13,688 nucleotides of DNA from Betaproteobacteria bacterium. GTDB lineage: Bacteria; Pseudomonadota; Gammaproteobacteria; Burkholderiales; Thiobacillaceae. The stretch spans positions 1 through 13,688 of the forward strand of contig JAIFLB010000093.1 of the NCBI GenBank assembly GCA_020049245.1, given 5' to 3'. Both the position numbers and the translations under genes were made by a program. The notes beneath the pieces were generated by a model. It did not search any database and was not told the DNA's origin. It saw only the letters and a program-made list of their open reading frames with translations. Below are positions 6,538 to 13,688 of this stretch, piece after piece; position 1 is the stretch's first letter; the number at the start of each line of letters is the position of its first letter.

Positions 6538-7543
6538 ATGGCACACATCCGAACTGACGATACCCGCATCGAACAAAGCGACGAATTGCTCGCGCCGATG
6601 CAGATCATGCGTGAACTTAAGGCGAGCGAAGCCGCGCTGAACACGACTTTTCAGGCGCGCAGCCAGATTCATGACGTGCTGCGCGGCGCCGATGACCGAT
6701 TGGTCGTCGTCGTCGGCCCGTGTTCAATCCACGACACCGCAGCCGCGCTGGAATACGCCGCCAAGCTGAAACCGCTGGCGACCGAACTGGAAGCCGATCT
6801 GATCACCGTGATGCGGGTGTATTTCGAGAAGCCGCGCACCACAGTGGGCTGGAAAGGGCTGATCAACGACCCGCATATGGATGAAAGCTTCGACATCAAC
6901 GAGGGCATGCGCCTGGCGCGCAAGCTGCTGCGCGACATCAATGAAATCGGCCTGCCGTGCGGTACCGAATTCCTTGACCTGATCTCGCCGCAATACATTG
7001 CCGATCTGGTCGCCTGGGGCGCCATTGGGGCGCGTACCACCGAATCGCAGTCGCACCGGCAACTGGCATCCGGCCTGTCGTGCCCGGTCGGCTTCAAGAA
7101 CGGCACCGACGGCGGCATCAAGATGGCGGTGGATGCGATCAAGGCGGCCACGTCGCGCCACCATTTCGTCTCGATCACCAAAACCGGCCACGTTGCGGTG
7201 TTCAAGACCGCCGGCAACGAGGATTGCCACATCAGGCGCCAACCTGCGCCAGCAGGTGATGATCGACTTCTCGCACGCCAATTCGAGCAAGAAGTTCGAA
7301 CGCCAAATTGAAGTCGGCCATGATGTCGCCAGCCAGATCAGCGCTGGCGACCAGCGCATTTTCGGCGTCATGATCGAAAGCCACCTCAACCCGGGGCGGC
7401 AGGATCTGGTACCTGGTAAACCGCTGGCGCATGGTGTTTCGGTCACCGACGCCTGCATTGGCTGGGACACCACCGAACCGCTGCTGCGTGAGCTGGCCGA
7501 AGCCGTGCGTGCGCGGCGTCTGGCCACACCAGCCGATGAGTAA
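6538..7543 (+). pseudogene. aroG: DAHP synthase, AroG type, frame broken by a ~68-nt deletion
   Basis: Type I DAHP synthase condenses phosphoenolpyruvate with erythrose 4-phosphate, the first step of the shikimate pathway. ATG 6538 follows GGAG at 6526-6529. The frame is good to I232: TDDTRI at the N-terminus, VVGPCSIHD (metal ligand C62), VYFEKPRTTVGWKG, PCGTEFLDLISPQYIADL, ESQSHRQLASGLSCPVGFKN and EDCHI. From 7235 a different frame carries the rest: QVMIDFSHANSSK (His ligand), VMIESHL (Glu ligand) and TDACIGWD (Asp ligand), to TAA 7541-7543. Between DCHI and QVMID only 19 nt remain where E. coli AroG (from memory) has 29 residues, so about 68 nt including the LRGGK segment are missing. The N-terminal Asp pair and the Pro-Gln of SPQY resemble the Phe-inhibited isoenzyme, which would agree with the Phe-codon leader. 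As sequenced the product cannot be active; a real lesion or an assembly error are both possible. Confidence 0.85.
7228..7237 (+). other. aroG: Deletion junction in aroG
   Basis: The upstream frame is conserved through CACATC (H-I, ending 7233). The downstream frame is conserved from GGCGCCAAC (G-A-N, from 7235). Compared with AroG-type enzymes about 68 nt are missing here, two more than a multiple of three. No obvious direct repeat remains at the junction. Confidence 0.7.
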
Positions 7544-7576
7544 TAAGGGGAACAGACGCCACATGGCGCGATAGGC

Positions 7577-7582
7577 TAGAAT
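7577..7582 (+). promoter_or_regulatory. -10 element of the 4.5S RNA gene
   Basis: TAGAAT matches TATAAT in five of six positions and lies 8 nt before the predicted RNA 5' end (7591), the correct distance for a start site. No convincing -35 hexamer is seen about 17 nt upstream. Confidence 0.5.
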
Positions 7583-7590
7583 TCGCGGCG

Positions 7591-7683
7591 GCGGGCCTCC
7601 CCGCATGGCTAAGCCGTGAACCTGGTCAGGTCCGGAAGGAAGCAGCCACAGCGGTCGATACCAGTGCCGGGGGTCAGGCCTGC
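7591..7683 (+). ncRNA. ffs: 4.5S RNA of the signal recognition particle
   Basis: The conserved domain IV sequence GTCCGGAAGGAAGCAGCC lies at 7630-7647, including the GGAA tetraloop and the asymmetric-loop bases that bind Ffh. The ends pair as a long hairpin: GCGGGCCT (7591-7598) with AGGCCTGC (7676-7683). The size of about 93 nt fits the small bacterial SRP RNA. With Ffh and FtsY it delivers inner-membrane proteins to the translocon during translation. The helix is followed by a short T-run (CTTTTC, 7684-7690) that may help end the transcript. Linkage to dnaX downstream is common in proteobacteria. Exact ends are estimated from the terminal pairing. Confidence 0.93.
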
Positions 7684-7696
7684 ACTTTTCGCTCGC

Positions 7697-8218
7697 ATGA
7701 CTTTAGCGGTGATGGCCATGATGCTCTGCCTCGGCCTGCCAGCCTCCTCGCACGCGATCAGCGGCTCCAGCATCCAACTGGGCTTCGGCGTCGAGCAGAC
7801 GCACGCTGCCCAGGTCAATCTGCGCTGGGACTGGAACAGGTACTGGAGCCTGAGCGAACAATGGAACGCCAGCGGTTTCTGGGAAGCCGGTCTGGGTTTC
7901 ATGCAGAGCGACGGTGTCGGTGCGCGCGACAACTGGGATGTCGGCTTTACGCCGGTATTCCGGCTCCGGCCCGGCATCAGCCGGTTCTATCTCGAAGGCG
8001 GCATCGGCGCCCGCTACCTGACACATGACCGGCTGAATGACTCCCGCCAGTTGGGCAGCAAGCTGCTGTTCAACAACATCCTCGGCTTAGGCTGGAACCT
8101 GGGCGAGAAAGACCGCTATGAACTCGGTTATCGTTTCCAGCATTACTCCAACGCCCATCTGACCGACCCGAACGATGGCGCCAACCTGCACATGATCCGC
8201 CTCGGCTTCAACTACTGA
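7697..8218 (+). CDS. pagL: PagL-like lipid A 3-O-deacylase, outer membrane
   Basis: A 173-residue outer-membrane beta-barrel of the PagL family, which removes the 3-O acyl chain from lipid A. ATG 7697 starts a clear signal peptide (MTLAVMAMMLCLGLPASSHA, cleavage after residue 20). The mature part shows amphipathic strands such as QVNLRWDW, FYLEGGIGARYL and YELGYRFQHYS, and ends in Phe-Asn-Tyr, the aromatic C-terminus of barrel proteins. The active-site motif HYSNA (H149, S151, N152) and the following PNDG match P. aeruginosa PagL (from memory). The catalytic Glu of that enzyme, 12 residues after the Ser, aligns with N163 here. An in-frame GTG at 7616 lies inside the 4.5S RNA and was not used. 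The gene begins 13 nt after that RNA and has no evident Shine-Dalgarno. It sits between ffs and dnaX and may depend on read-through. Confidence 0.85.
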   Translation: MTLAVMAMMLCLGLPASSHAISGSSIQLGFGVEQTHAAQVNLRWDWNRYWSLSEQWNASGFWEAGLGFMQSDGVGARDNWDVGFTPVFRLRPGISRFYLEGGIGARYLTHDRLNDSRQLGSKLLFNNILGLGWNLGEKDRYELGYRFQHYSNAHLTDPNDGANLHMIRLGFNY

Positions 8219-8246
8219 TCCATTACAGCTTCTTAACGTCCACTTC

Positions 8247-9947
8247 ATGAGCCATCAAGTTCTCGCCCGCAAATGGCGTCCGCGCAACTTTTCGCAACTG
8301 GTTGGCCAGGAGCATGTGGTGCGGGCGCTATCCAACGCGCTGGCGCAAGGTCGGCTGCATCACGCCTATCTGTTCACCGGTACGCGCGGTGTCGGCAAGA
8401 CGACGCTGGCGCGCATTCTCGCCAAGTGCCTCAACTGCACGCATGACGAGCATCCTACCGCCGAGCCTTGCGGTGTCTGCCCGGCTTGCACGGAGATCGA
8501 CGGCGGCCGCTTCATCGACCTGATCGAAATCGATGCCGCCTCGAATACCGGCATCGACAACATGCGCGACGTCATCGAGAACGCGCAGTACGCCCCCACC
8601 TCCGGGCGCTACAAGGTGTACATCATTGACGAAGTGCACATGCTGTCGAAGAACGCCTTCAATGCGATGCTGAAGACGCTGGAAGAACCGCCCGGCCACG
8701 TCATTTTCATCCTCGCCACCACCGACCCGCAGAAAGTGCCGGTCACCGTGCTGTCGCGCTGCCTGCAGTTCAACCTCAAACAGATGCCGCCGGGCCATAT
8801 CTCCGGCCATCTGAAGAACGTGCTGGAAGCGGAAAGCATCCCGTTCGAAGCTGGCGCGCTCAGCCTGATCGCGCGCGCAGCGGCTGGCAGCATGCGCGAC
8901 GCGCTGTCACTCACCGACCAGGCCATCGCCTACTGCACCGGCGAAGTGAAGGAAGCCGAAACCCGCGCCATGTTGGGCGTCATCGATCAGGCCTATCTGA
9001 TGCCGATCCTGGAAGCGCTGGCCGCACAGGATGGGCCGCGCCTGATGGCGGAAGCGGCCGAACTGGCCGCGCGCGGCTTCTCGTTCGACGCCGCCTTGCA
9101 GGACATGGCAGCGGTGCTGCACCAGATCGCCCTCGCCCAGAGCGTGCCGGAAGCAGTGAGTGAAGACACGCCGGAACGTGAGCGGCTGTTTCAGCTGGCC
9201 AGCCAACTCGACCCGGAAAGCGTGCAACTGCATTACCAGATCGCCACCCTCGGCCGCCGTGATCTGGAATGGGCGCCGGATGAATACGCCGGTTTCAGCA
9301 TGACGCTGCTGCGCATGCTGGCGTTTGCGCCAAGTAATGCAGCGGGTGACGGACCGGCCGCAAGGGCGCCTGTTCATACTGGCAGCAGCGCGACTGTCGC
9401 ACCGCTTGCCGCCACCACGAAAACACCGCCAAGACCAGCCGCCGCCGCATTGAACGCACTGAATTCAAGCAGCCCGGCGCGGCCGCCGATCGTCCTCGCG
9501 TCAGCGGCAAATGAACCGCTACCGGTCGCAAGCGCGGACCGAGCCACGTCGAAGACGGCATTCGCAGTCATCGCCTCCGATTGGCGTTCGCTCGCTGAAA
9601 GCCTGCCTGGCCTGGTGCGCCAGCTCGCCATGCAATGCGAACAAATCGAACGCAGCGCCACTGTCCTGCGGCTGGCGCTGCCGGAAAGCCAGAATGCCCT
9701 GCTCGCCAGTGTCGGCGACAAGCTGCGCGCGGCACTGGCGGAAAAGCTCGGCGCCGCGATCAAGATTGAAATCAACCTCACCGCCGATACTCGGCAATCG
9801 CCCGCCGCCGAACGCGCGCGCGAGCAGGCGGTGCGCCAGAGCGAAGCCGAACAAGCCATCCACGACGATCCCAACGTACAACTCCTGGTCCGCGAATGCG
9901 ACGCCACGCTTACCCACATCCGCCCGCGCAGCGCGGCGGCAAGTTAA
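8247..9947 (+). CDS. dnaX: DNA polymerase III subunit tau (gamma/tau)
   Basis: DnaX is the ATPase of the clamp loader, which loads the beta clamp and links polymerase cores at the fork. The 566-aa protein starts MSHQVLARKWRPRNFSQLVG, the family N-terminus. Walker A is GTRGVGKTT (45-53). The zinc module uses C64, C75, C78 and C81. Walker B is IIDEVHML (126-133), and the SRC arginine-finger motif is at 170-172. The helical lid and collar continue to about residue 365, followed by an Ala/Pro-rich linker and a C-terminal tau domain from about 435 (WRSLAESLPGLVRQLAMQCE) that in E. coli contacts the polymerase alpha subunit. The length is shorter than E. coli tau (643), the difference being mostly linker. 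No A-AAA-AAG slippery site is present, so gamma is probably not made by the E. coli frameshift. ybaB follows after 18 nt. Confidence 0.96.
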   Translation: MSHQVLARKWRPRNFSQLVGQEHVVRALSNALAQGRLHHAYLFTGTRGVGKTTLARILAKCLNCTHDEHPTAEPCGVCPACTEIDGGRFIDLIEIDAASNTGIDNMRDVIENAQYAPTSGRYKVYIIDEVHMLSKNAFNAMLKTLEEPPGHVIFILATTDPQKVPVTVLSRCLQFNLKQMPPGHISGHLKNVLEAESIPFEAGALSLIARAAAGSMRDALSLTDQAIAYCTGEVKEAETRAMLGVIDQAYLMPILEALAAQDGPRLMAEAAELAARGFSFDAALQDMAAVLHQIALAQSVPEAVSEDTPERERLFQLASQLDPESVQLHYQIATLGRRDLEWAPDEYAGFSMTLLRMLAFAPSNAAGDGPAARAPVHTGSSATVAPLAATTKTPPRPAAAALNALNSSSPARPPIVLASAANEPLPVASADRATSKTAFAVIASDWRSLAESLPGLVRQLAMQCEQIERSATVLRLALPESQNALLASVGDKLRAALAEKLGAAIKIEINLTADTRQSPAAERAREQAVRQSEAEQAIHDDPNVQLLVRECDATLTHIRPRSAAAS

Positions 9948-9965
9948 TTTTCTGAAAGGCAAAGA

Positions 9966-10292
9966 ATGATCAAAGGCGGAATCGGCAATCTGATGAAACA
10001 GGCGCAAGCGATGCAGGAAAACATGCAGAAGCTGCAGGCCAAGCTGGCTGAAATGGAAGTCGAAGGCGAATCCGGCGCGGGTCTGGTCAAAATCACCATG
10101 ACCGGCAAACACGACGTCAAGCGCGTCAGCATTGACCCGTCCCTTCTCGCCGACGACAAGGACATGCTGGAAGACCTGATCGCCGCCGCCTTTAACGACG
10201 CGGTGCGCAAGGTTGACGCCTACAGCCAGGAAAAGATGTCCAGCGCCACCGCCGGACTGCCGCTGCCGCCGGGGTTCAAGCTGCCGTTCTGA
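9966..10292 (+). CDS. ybaB: Nucleoid-associated protein, YbaB/EbfC family
   Basis: A 108-residue small DNA-binding protein that forms dimers and helps organise the nucleoid. The N-terminal helix (GGIGNLMKQAQAMQENMQKLQAKL) is typical of the family. It is followed by VEGESGAGLVKITMTGKHDVKRVSIDPSLL and a helical C-terminus ending PPGFKLPF. AAAGG a few bases before ATG 9966 is the likely ribosome site. It lies between dnaX and recR, the usual operon in many bacteria, and is probably co-transcribed with both. Confidence 0.95.
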   Translation: MIKGGIGNLMKQAQAMQENMQKLQAKLAEMEVEGESGAGLVKITMTGKHDVKRVSIDPSLLADDKDMLEDLIAAAFNDAVRKVDAYSQEKMSSATAGLPLPPGFKLPF

Positions 10293-10296
10293 TGAG

Positions 10297-10315
10297 CCGG
10301 GGAACGCCTTCCCGG
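10297..10315 (+). other. Small hairpin between ybaB and recR
   Basis: CCGGGGA and TTCCCGG can pair (seven pairs including one G-T) around a five-base loop, 5 nt after the ybaB stop. There is no T-run, so it is not a classical terminator. It might stabilise the upstream message or slow transcription between the two genes. Confidence 0.35.
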
Positions 10316-10347
10316 ATGTCATTGTCGATGTGTACCCGCCGCCCCTG

Positions 10348-10944
10348 ATGTCTCTCCCCGGAACCCTCGCCAGCCTGATCGACGCCCTCCGCGTGCTGCC
10401 CGGCGTCGGCCCCAAATCGGCGGCGCGGATGGCGTATCACCTGTTGCAACGCGACCGGGGCGGCGCGGCACGGCTTGCCGGCAGCCTGACAGCGGCGCTG
10501 GGTACCTTGCAACACTGCCAACGTTGCAACAATTTCACCGAAGCGCCGGTATGCGATATCTGCGCCAGCCCGCGCCGCGATGCGCGCCAGCTGTGCGTGG
10601 TGGAAATGCCGGCGGATTTGAATCGGCTGGAAGAAACCCAGGCTTACAAGGGTCTGTATTTCGTGCTGATGGGCCGGCTGAGTCCGCTTGATGGCATCGG
10701 GCCGAAGGAAATCGGGTTGGAACGATTGATCGAACGCGCCCGTGACGGCGTCACCGAAGAGGTCATCCTGGCCACCAACTTTACCGCCGAAGGCGAAGCC
10801 ACCGCGCATTACGCCAGCGAACTCCTGAAAGCGCGCGGCCTATCGGTCAGCCGCATCGCGCGCGGCCTGCCGGCGGGCGGAGAACTGGAACATGTCGATG
10901 GCATGACCATCGCACAAGCGCTGCTGGACCGGCGCGCTGTCTGA
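10348..10944 (+). CDS. recR: Recombination protein RecR
   Basis: With RecF and RecO, RecR loads RecA on single-stranded gaps during recombinational repair. The 198-aa product is near the E. coli length (201). The start MSLPGTLASLIDALRVLPGV fits the family; in-frame codons further upstream only add a Pro-rich extension. The helix-hairpin-helix part is LPGVGPKSAARMAYHLL (17-33). The zinc module is C57, C60, C69, C72 (CQRC and CDIC). The Toprim domain begins at LCVVEMPADLNRLE (82-95). The C-terminal RIARGLPAGGELEHVDGMT (169-187) is conserved. No Shine-Dalgarno is visible before ATG 10348, so the gene may depend on coupling to ybaB, which ends 55 nt upstream. Confidence 0.95.
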   Translation: MSLPGTLASLIDALRVLPGVGPKSAARMAYHLLQRDRGGAARLAGSLTAALGTLQHCQRCNNFTEAPVCDICASPRRDARQLCVVEMPADLNRLEETQAYKGLYFVLMGRLSPLDGIGPKEIGLERLIERARDGVTEEVILATNFTAEGEATAHYASELLKARGLSVSRIARGLPAGGELEHVDGMTIAQALLDRRAV

Positions 10945-10952
10945 AAGACCGC

Positions 10953-12461
10953 ATGAACACAGAACATCAGCAAACGCCGCTGGAAAAACTGATGGCGGAA
11001 ATGGCCGCCGGCGAAGACTTCCCTGCACTGTCGCGCACGATCACCGAAATCAATCACGCCGTCGGCAATGACAGCAGCAGCGCCAGCCAGATGACCGACA
11101 TTATCCTGCGCGATATTTCGTTGACCAGGAAGCTGCTGCGCCTGGTCAATGCCGCACATTTCGGTTCCTTTGGCAGCCAGCCGATCAGCACCATTTCACG
11201 CGCCGTCTACATCCTCGGCTTCGATGCGGTGCGCAATGCGGCGGTATCGCTGATGCTGTTCGAGCACCTGCGCAATCAGTCGAACGTCGACATCCTGCGC
11301 GGCGAGGCGATCGACAGTTTTTATCGCGGTGTGCTTGGTCGCCTGCTCGCCAGCAGTTCCGGCGTGCGGGATGGCGAAGAAGCCTTCATCAGCGCGCTGT
11401 TTCGCGACCTGGGCAAGTTGATGGCGCGGTTTCATTTCTTCGCCAAGACCGAGCAAGTCAACACACTGATGGCGCAGGAAATGCTCGATGAATCGACCGC
11501 CAGCCGCCAGGTTTTGGGTGTGGATTATGACGAACTCGGTCTGGCGATTGCCAAGCACTGGCATTTCCCGCCCAATCTGCTGCACGCCATGGCGCCCCTG
11601 GATGCCGCGCCGCTGAAGAAACCCGGGGCAAATGATTCGGATCGCCTGCGCATCGTCGCCAACATGGCGCGCGACCTGCATCGCAGCTTTGCCGGCAAGT
11701 CGGCCAAGGAGCAGGAACAGTCGATCGAAAACCTGTTTCAACGCTATCACGACGCAGCCCAGATCACGCGTGAAAGCCTGTTTGAAACTGCGCATAAAGC
11801 GGCGCATACGGTCAAAAGCGAGACTGCGATTCTGAATGTCGACATCAGCAAGAGCGCGCTGATGAAACAACTGCTTGACGGCCCCACTGACGAGGAGGAT
11901 GCGGAAGCTTCCGCCGCGACGGCAGATGCGCTGGCCGCCGATGCGGAAAATGATCCGACCAACGTGCTCGCGCTGGGCATGCAGGATATGACCCAAATGA
12001 TGCTGGGGGATTACCACCTGGCTGACATTTTCAAGCTGGTGGCGGAACTGTTCTACCGTACCGAATTGTTCGACCGCGTCGTGATCTGTGTTCTCGACCG
12101 CGTCAGCCAGAGCCTGATCGGCCGCGTTGGCCTCGGCCAGAACGCCTCTCACATGCGGAGCGCGTTCCGCATCCCGCTGTCATTCTCGCCAGACGTGTTC
12201 CACGCCGCCATCGCCAACAGCCAGGACATCATGATTTCTGACGCCAGCGCAGATAACATTCGCAGCCGTATTCCGGAATGGCATCACCGCACGCTGCATG
12301 TACATTCCTTCCTGCTGCTGCCGATCATGGTGAAAGACAAGCCACTTGGCCTGATCTATGCCGATCGGGACATGCAGCCGTTGCAGATTTCGTCACAACT
12401 GCTTGGTCTTCTGAAGACCACGCGCAATCAGGCCGCGCTGGCGCTGAAGCTGAAACTTTGA
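10953..12461 (+). CDS. HDOD-GAF domain signalling protein
   Basis: A 502-aa cytosolic protein with an HDOD domain at about residues 20-225. It shows the helical run ILRDISLTRKLLRLVNAAHFG (51-71) and ISRAVYILGFDAVRNAAVSLML. A linker carries an acidic Ala-rich stretch (about 312-335), and a GAF-like domain follows at about 345-500 (LADIFKLVAELFYRTELFDRVVICVLD, then LLLPIMVKDKPLGLIYADR). HDOD domains are HD-phosphohydrolase relatives that usually lack metal-dependent activity. Here the expected HD site reads FRDLGKL (150-156), with Arg in place of His, so catalysis is unlikely. GAF domains bind small ligands or act as dimer modules. The role is probably sensory or scaffolding, but the signal and partner are unknown. 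It starts 8 nt after recR and ends 14 nt before purB, so it is likely transcribed with both. Start ATG 10953 follows GAAAGA. Confidence 0.85.
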   Translation: MNTEHQQTPLEKLMAEMAAGEDFPALSRTITEINHAVGNDSSSASQMTDIILRDISLTRKLLRLVNAAHFGSFGSQPISTISRAVYILGFDAVRNAAVSLMLFEHLRNQSNVDILRGEAIDSFYRGVLGRLLASSSGVRDGEEAFISALFRDLGKLMARFHFFAKTEQVNTLMAQEMLDESTASRQVLGVDYDELGLAIAKHWHFPPNLLHAMAPLDAAPLKKPGANDSDRLRIVANMARDLHRSFAGKSAKEQEQSIENLFQRYHDAAQITRESLFETAHKAAHTVKSETAILNVDISKSALMKQLLDGPTDEEDAEASAATADALAADAENDPTNVLALGMQDMTQMMLGDYHLADIFKLVAELFYRTELFDRVVICVLDRVSQSLIGRVGLGQNASHMRSAFRIPLSFSPDVFHAAIANSQDIMISDASADNIRSRIPEWHHRTLHVHSFLLLPIMVKDKPLGLIYADRDMQPLQISSQLLGLLKTTRNQAALALKLKL

Positions 12462-12475
12462 ATCGGAAAAGTGTC

Positions 12476-13688
12476 ATGGAACTCAACACCCTTACCGCCC
12501 TAGGCCCGCTCGATGGCCGCTACCGCCGCAGCGGCGACAAGCTGGCGCCGTATTTCAGCGAATTCGGCCTGATCCGCTATCGCGTCCAGGTTGAAGTGGA
12601 ATGGCTGAAGGCGCTCGCCGCCGAAACCGCCATCGGCGAAGTACCGCCGTTCAGCGTCACCACCCTGAGCGAACTCGACGGCATCGTCAGCGGCTTTTCG
12701 CTGGCCGACGCGGAAGCGGTGAAGACGCATGAAAAAACCACCAATCACGACGTCAAGGCGGTCGAATATTTTCTGAAAGACAAACTGGCCGGCAATGCCG
12801 AAGTGATGCGGGTCAGCGAATTCATCCATTTCGCCTGCACCTCGGAAGACATCAACAACCTGTCGCATGCGCTGATGCTGGAAGCCGCGCGGCGCGACGT
12901 GATGCTGCCGGCGATCCTGAGTCTGGAAACCCGCCTGGAAGAACTTGCCGTCAATCTGGCCGATTTGCCGATGCTGGCCCGCACCCACGGCCAGCCGGCC
13001 TCGCCGACCACGCTGGGCAAGGAAATGGCCAACGTGCTGTACCGCGTGCGCCGCGCCACCCAACGCATTGCGCGGGTCGAAATGCTGGGCAAGATCAATG
13101 GCGCGGTGGGCAACTACAACGCGCACCTGTCCGCCTATCCGGATTTCGACTGGGCCGCATTCGCCGAAAAATTCGTTACCGGACTGGGCCTGGGCTTCAA
13201 CCCGTACACCATCCAGATCGAGCCGCACGACTACATGGCCGAGCTGTACGACGCCTTCGCCCGCCTCAACACCATCCTGATCGACCTCGACCGCGATGTC
13301 TGGGGCTACATCTCGCTCGGCTATTTCAAGCAAAAGGTGAAGGAAGGCGAAGTCGGCTCATCGACCATGCCGCACAAGGTCAATCCGATCGACTTCGAGA
13401 ACTCGGAAGGCAACCTCGGGCTGGCCAACGCCGTGTTGCGCCATCTCTCCGAAAAACTGCCGATCTCGCGCTGGCAGCGCGACCTGACCGACTCCACCGT
13501 GCTGCGCAACATGGGTACCGCGCTCGGCTACACGCTGCTCGGTTACGAAAGCCTGCTACGCGGCCTCGGCAAGCTGGAAGCCAACCCGGCGCGACTCGCG
13601 GAAGACCTGGATCACAACTGGGAAGTGCTGGCGGAACCGATCCAGACCGTGATGCGCCGCTACGGCCTGGAGAAACCCTACGAACAAT
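12476..13688 (+). CDS. purB: Adenylosuccinate lyase, first 404 codons (3' end beyond window)
   Basis: PurB splits fumarate from SAICAR and from adenylosuccinate in purine synthesis. The sequence starts MELNTLTALGPLDGRYRR and follows the long gammaproteobacterial-type PurB. Substrate-binding segments include KTTNHDVKAVEYFL and TSEDINNLSHAL. The catalytic His is H171 in ARTHGQPASP and the catalytic Ser is S295 in the fumarase/lyase signature GSSTMPHKVNP (294-304), with the same numbering as E. coli PurB. About 50 residues are missing because the window ends. GGAAAAG before ATG 12476 is the likely ribosome site. The 14-nt gap to the HDOD-GAF gene suggests a shared transcript. Confidence 0.96.
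   Translation, partial: MELNTLTALGPLDGRYRRSGDKLAPYFSEFGLIRYRVQVEVEWLKALAAETAIGEVPPFSVTTLSELDGIVSGFSLADAEAVKTHEKTTNHDVKAVEYFLKDKLAGNAEVMRVSEFIHFACTSEDINNLSHALMLEAARRDVMLPAILSLETRLEELAVNLADLPMLARTHGQPASPTTLGKEMANVLYRVRRATQRIARVEMLGKINGAVGNYNAHLSAYPDFDWAAFAEKFVTGLGLGFNPYTIQIEPHDYMAELYDAFARLNTILIDLDRDVWGYISLGYFKQKVKEGEVGSSTMPHKVNPIDFENSEGNLGLANAVLRHLSEKLPISRWQRDLTDSTVLRNMGTALGYTLLGYESLLRGLGKLEANPARLAEDLDHNWEVLAEPIQTVMRRYGLEKPYEQ

Noticed and set aside
7616..7696. GTG start for the PagL gene inside the 4.5S RNA
   Set aside because: It would add residues encoded by the SRP RNA ahead of a complete signal peptide that begins at ATG 7697.
12500..13333. Open minus-strand frame of 277 codons opposite purB
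   Set aside because: The plus strand encodes PurB with catalytic motifs; the antisense frame has none.

Overview
The window reads as chromosomal DNA from a GC-rich Gram-negative proteobacterium, most likely a betaproteobacterium. The basis is the housekeeping sequences, the linkage of the 4.5S RNA gene to dnaX-ybaB-recR, an outer-membrane PagL-type lipid A deacylase, and GC-rich REP-like palindromes. No species can be named from the sequence alone.

Left part (1-2500): the minus strand carries the first 793 codons of a very large secreted protein built from about 120-135 residue DUF11-type beta-sandwich repeats. It runs off the left edge. It is divergent from polA, with about 120 bp between the two starts.

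Middle (2502-7543): polA (+) has its reading frame broken near 2771 by what looks like a deletion of about 40 nt in the 5'-nuclease domain. It also carries an inverted pair of REP-like palindromes (3305-3483) that are translated in frame in the interdomain linker. A small MscS-family channel gene (-) converges on polA. Next, on the plus strand, comes a well-formed candidate transcription attenuator: a 21-codon leader with Phe-Phe-Arg-Phe, mutually exclusive antiterminator and terminator hairpins, then an AroG-type DAHP synthase gene. That gene is also broken, by an apparent deletion of about 68 nt after codon 232.

Right part (7577-13688, all +): the 4.5S signal recognition particle RNA, a PagL-like lipid A deacylase, then dnaX (clamp-loader tau), ybaB (nucleoid-associated protein), recR (recombinational repair), an HDOD-GAF signalling protein and the first 404 codons of purB (adenylosuccinate lyase). 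The spacings from dnaX to purB are 8-55 nt, so these five genes probably form one transcription unit.

The most notable points are the Phe-codon attenuator in front of the first enzyme of aromatic amino acid synthesis, the translated REP pair inside polA, and the two small out-of-frame deletions in otherwise highly conserved core genes. The deletions could be real lesions or assembly errors; the sequence alone cannot decide. Apart from the attenuator, no novel multi-gene system was found.
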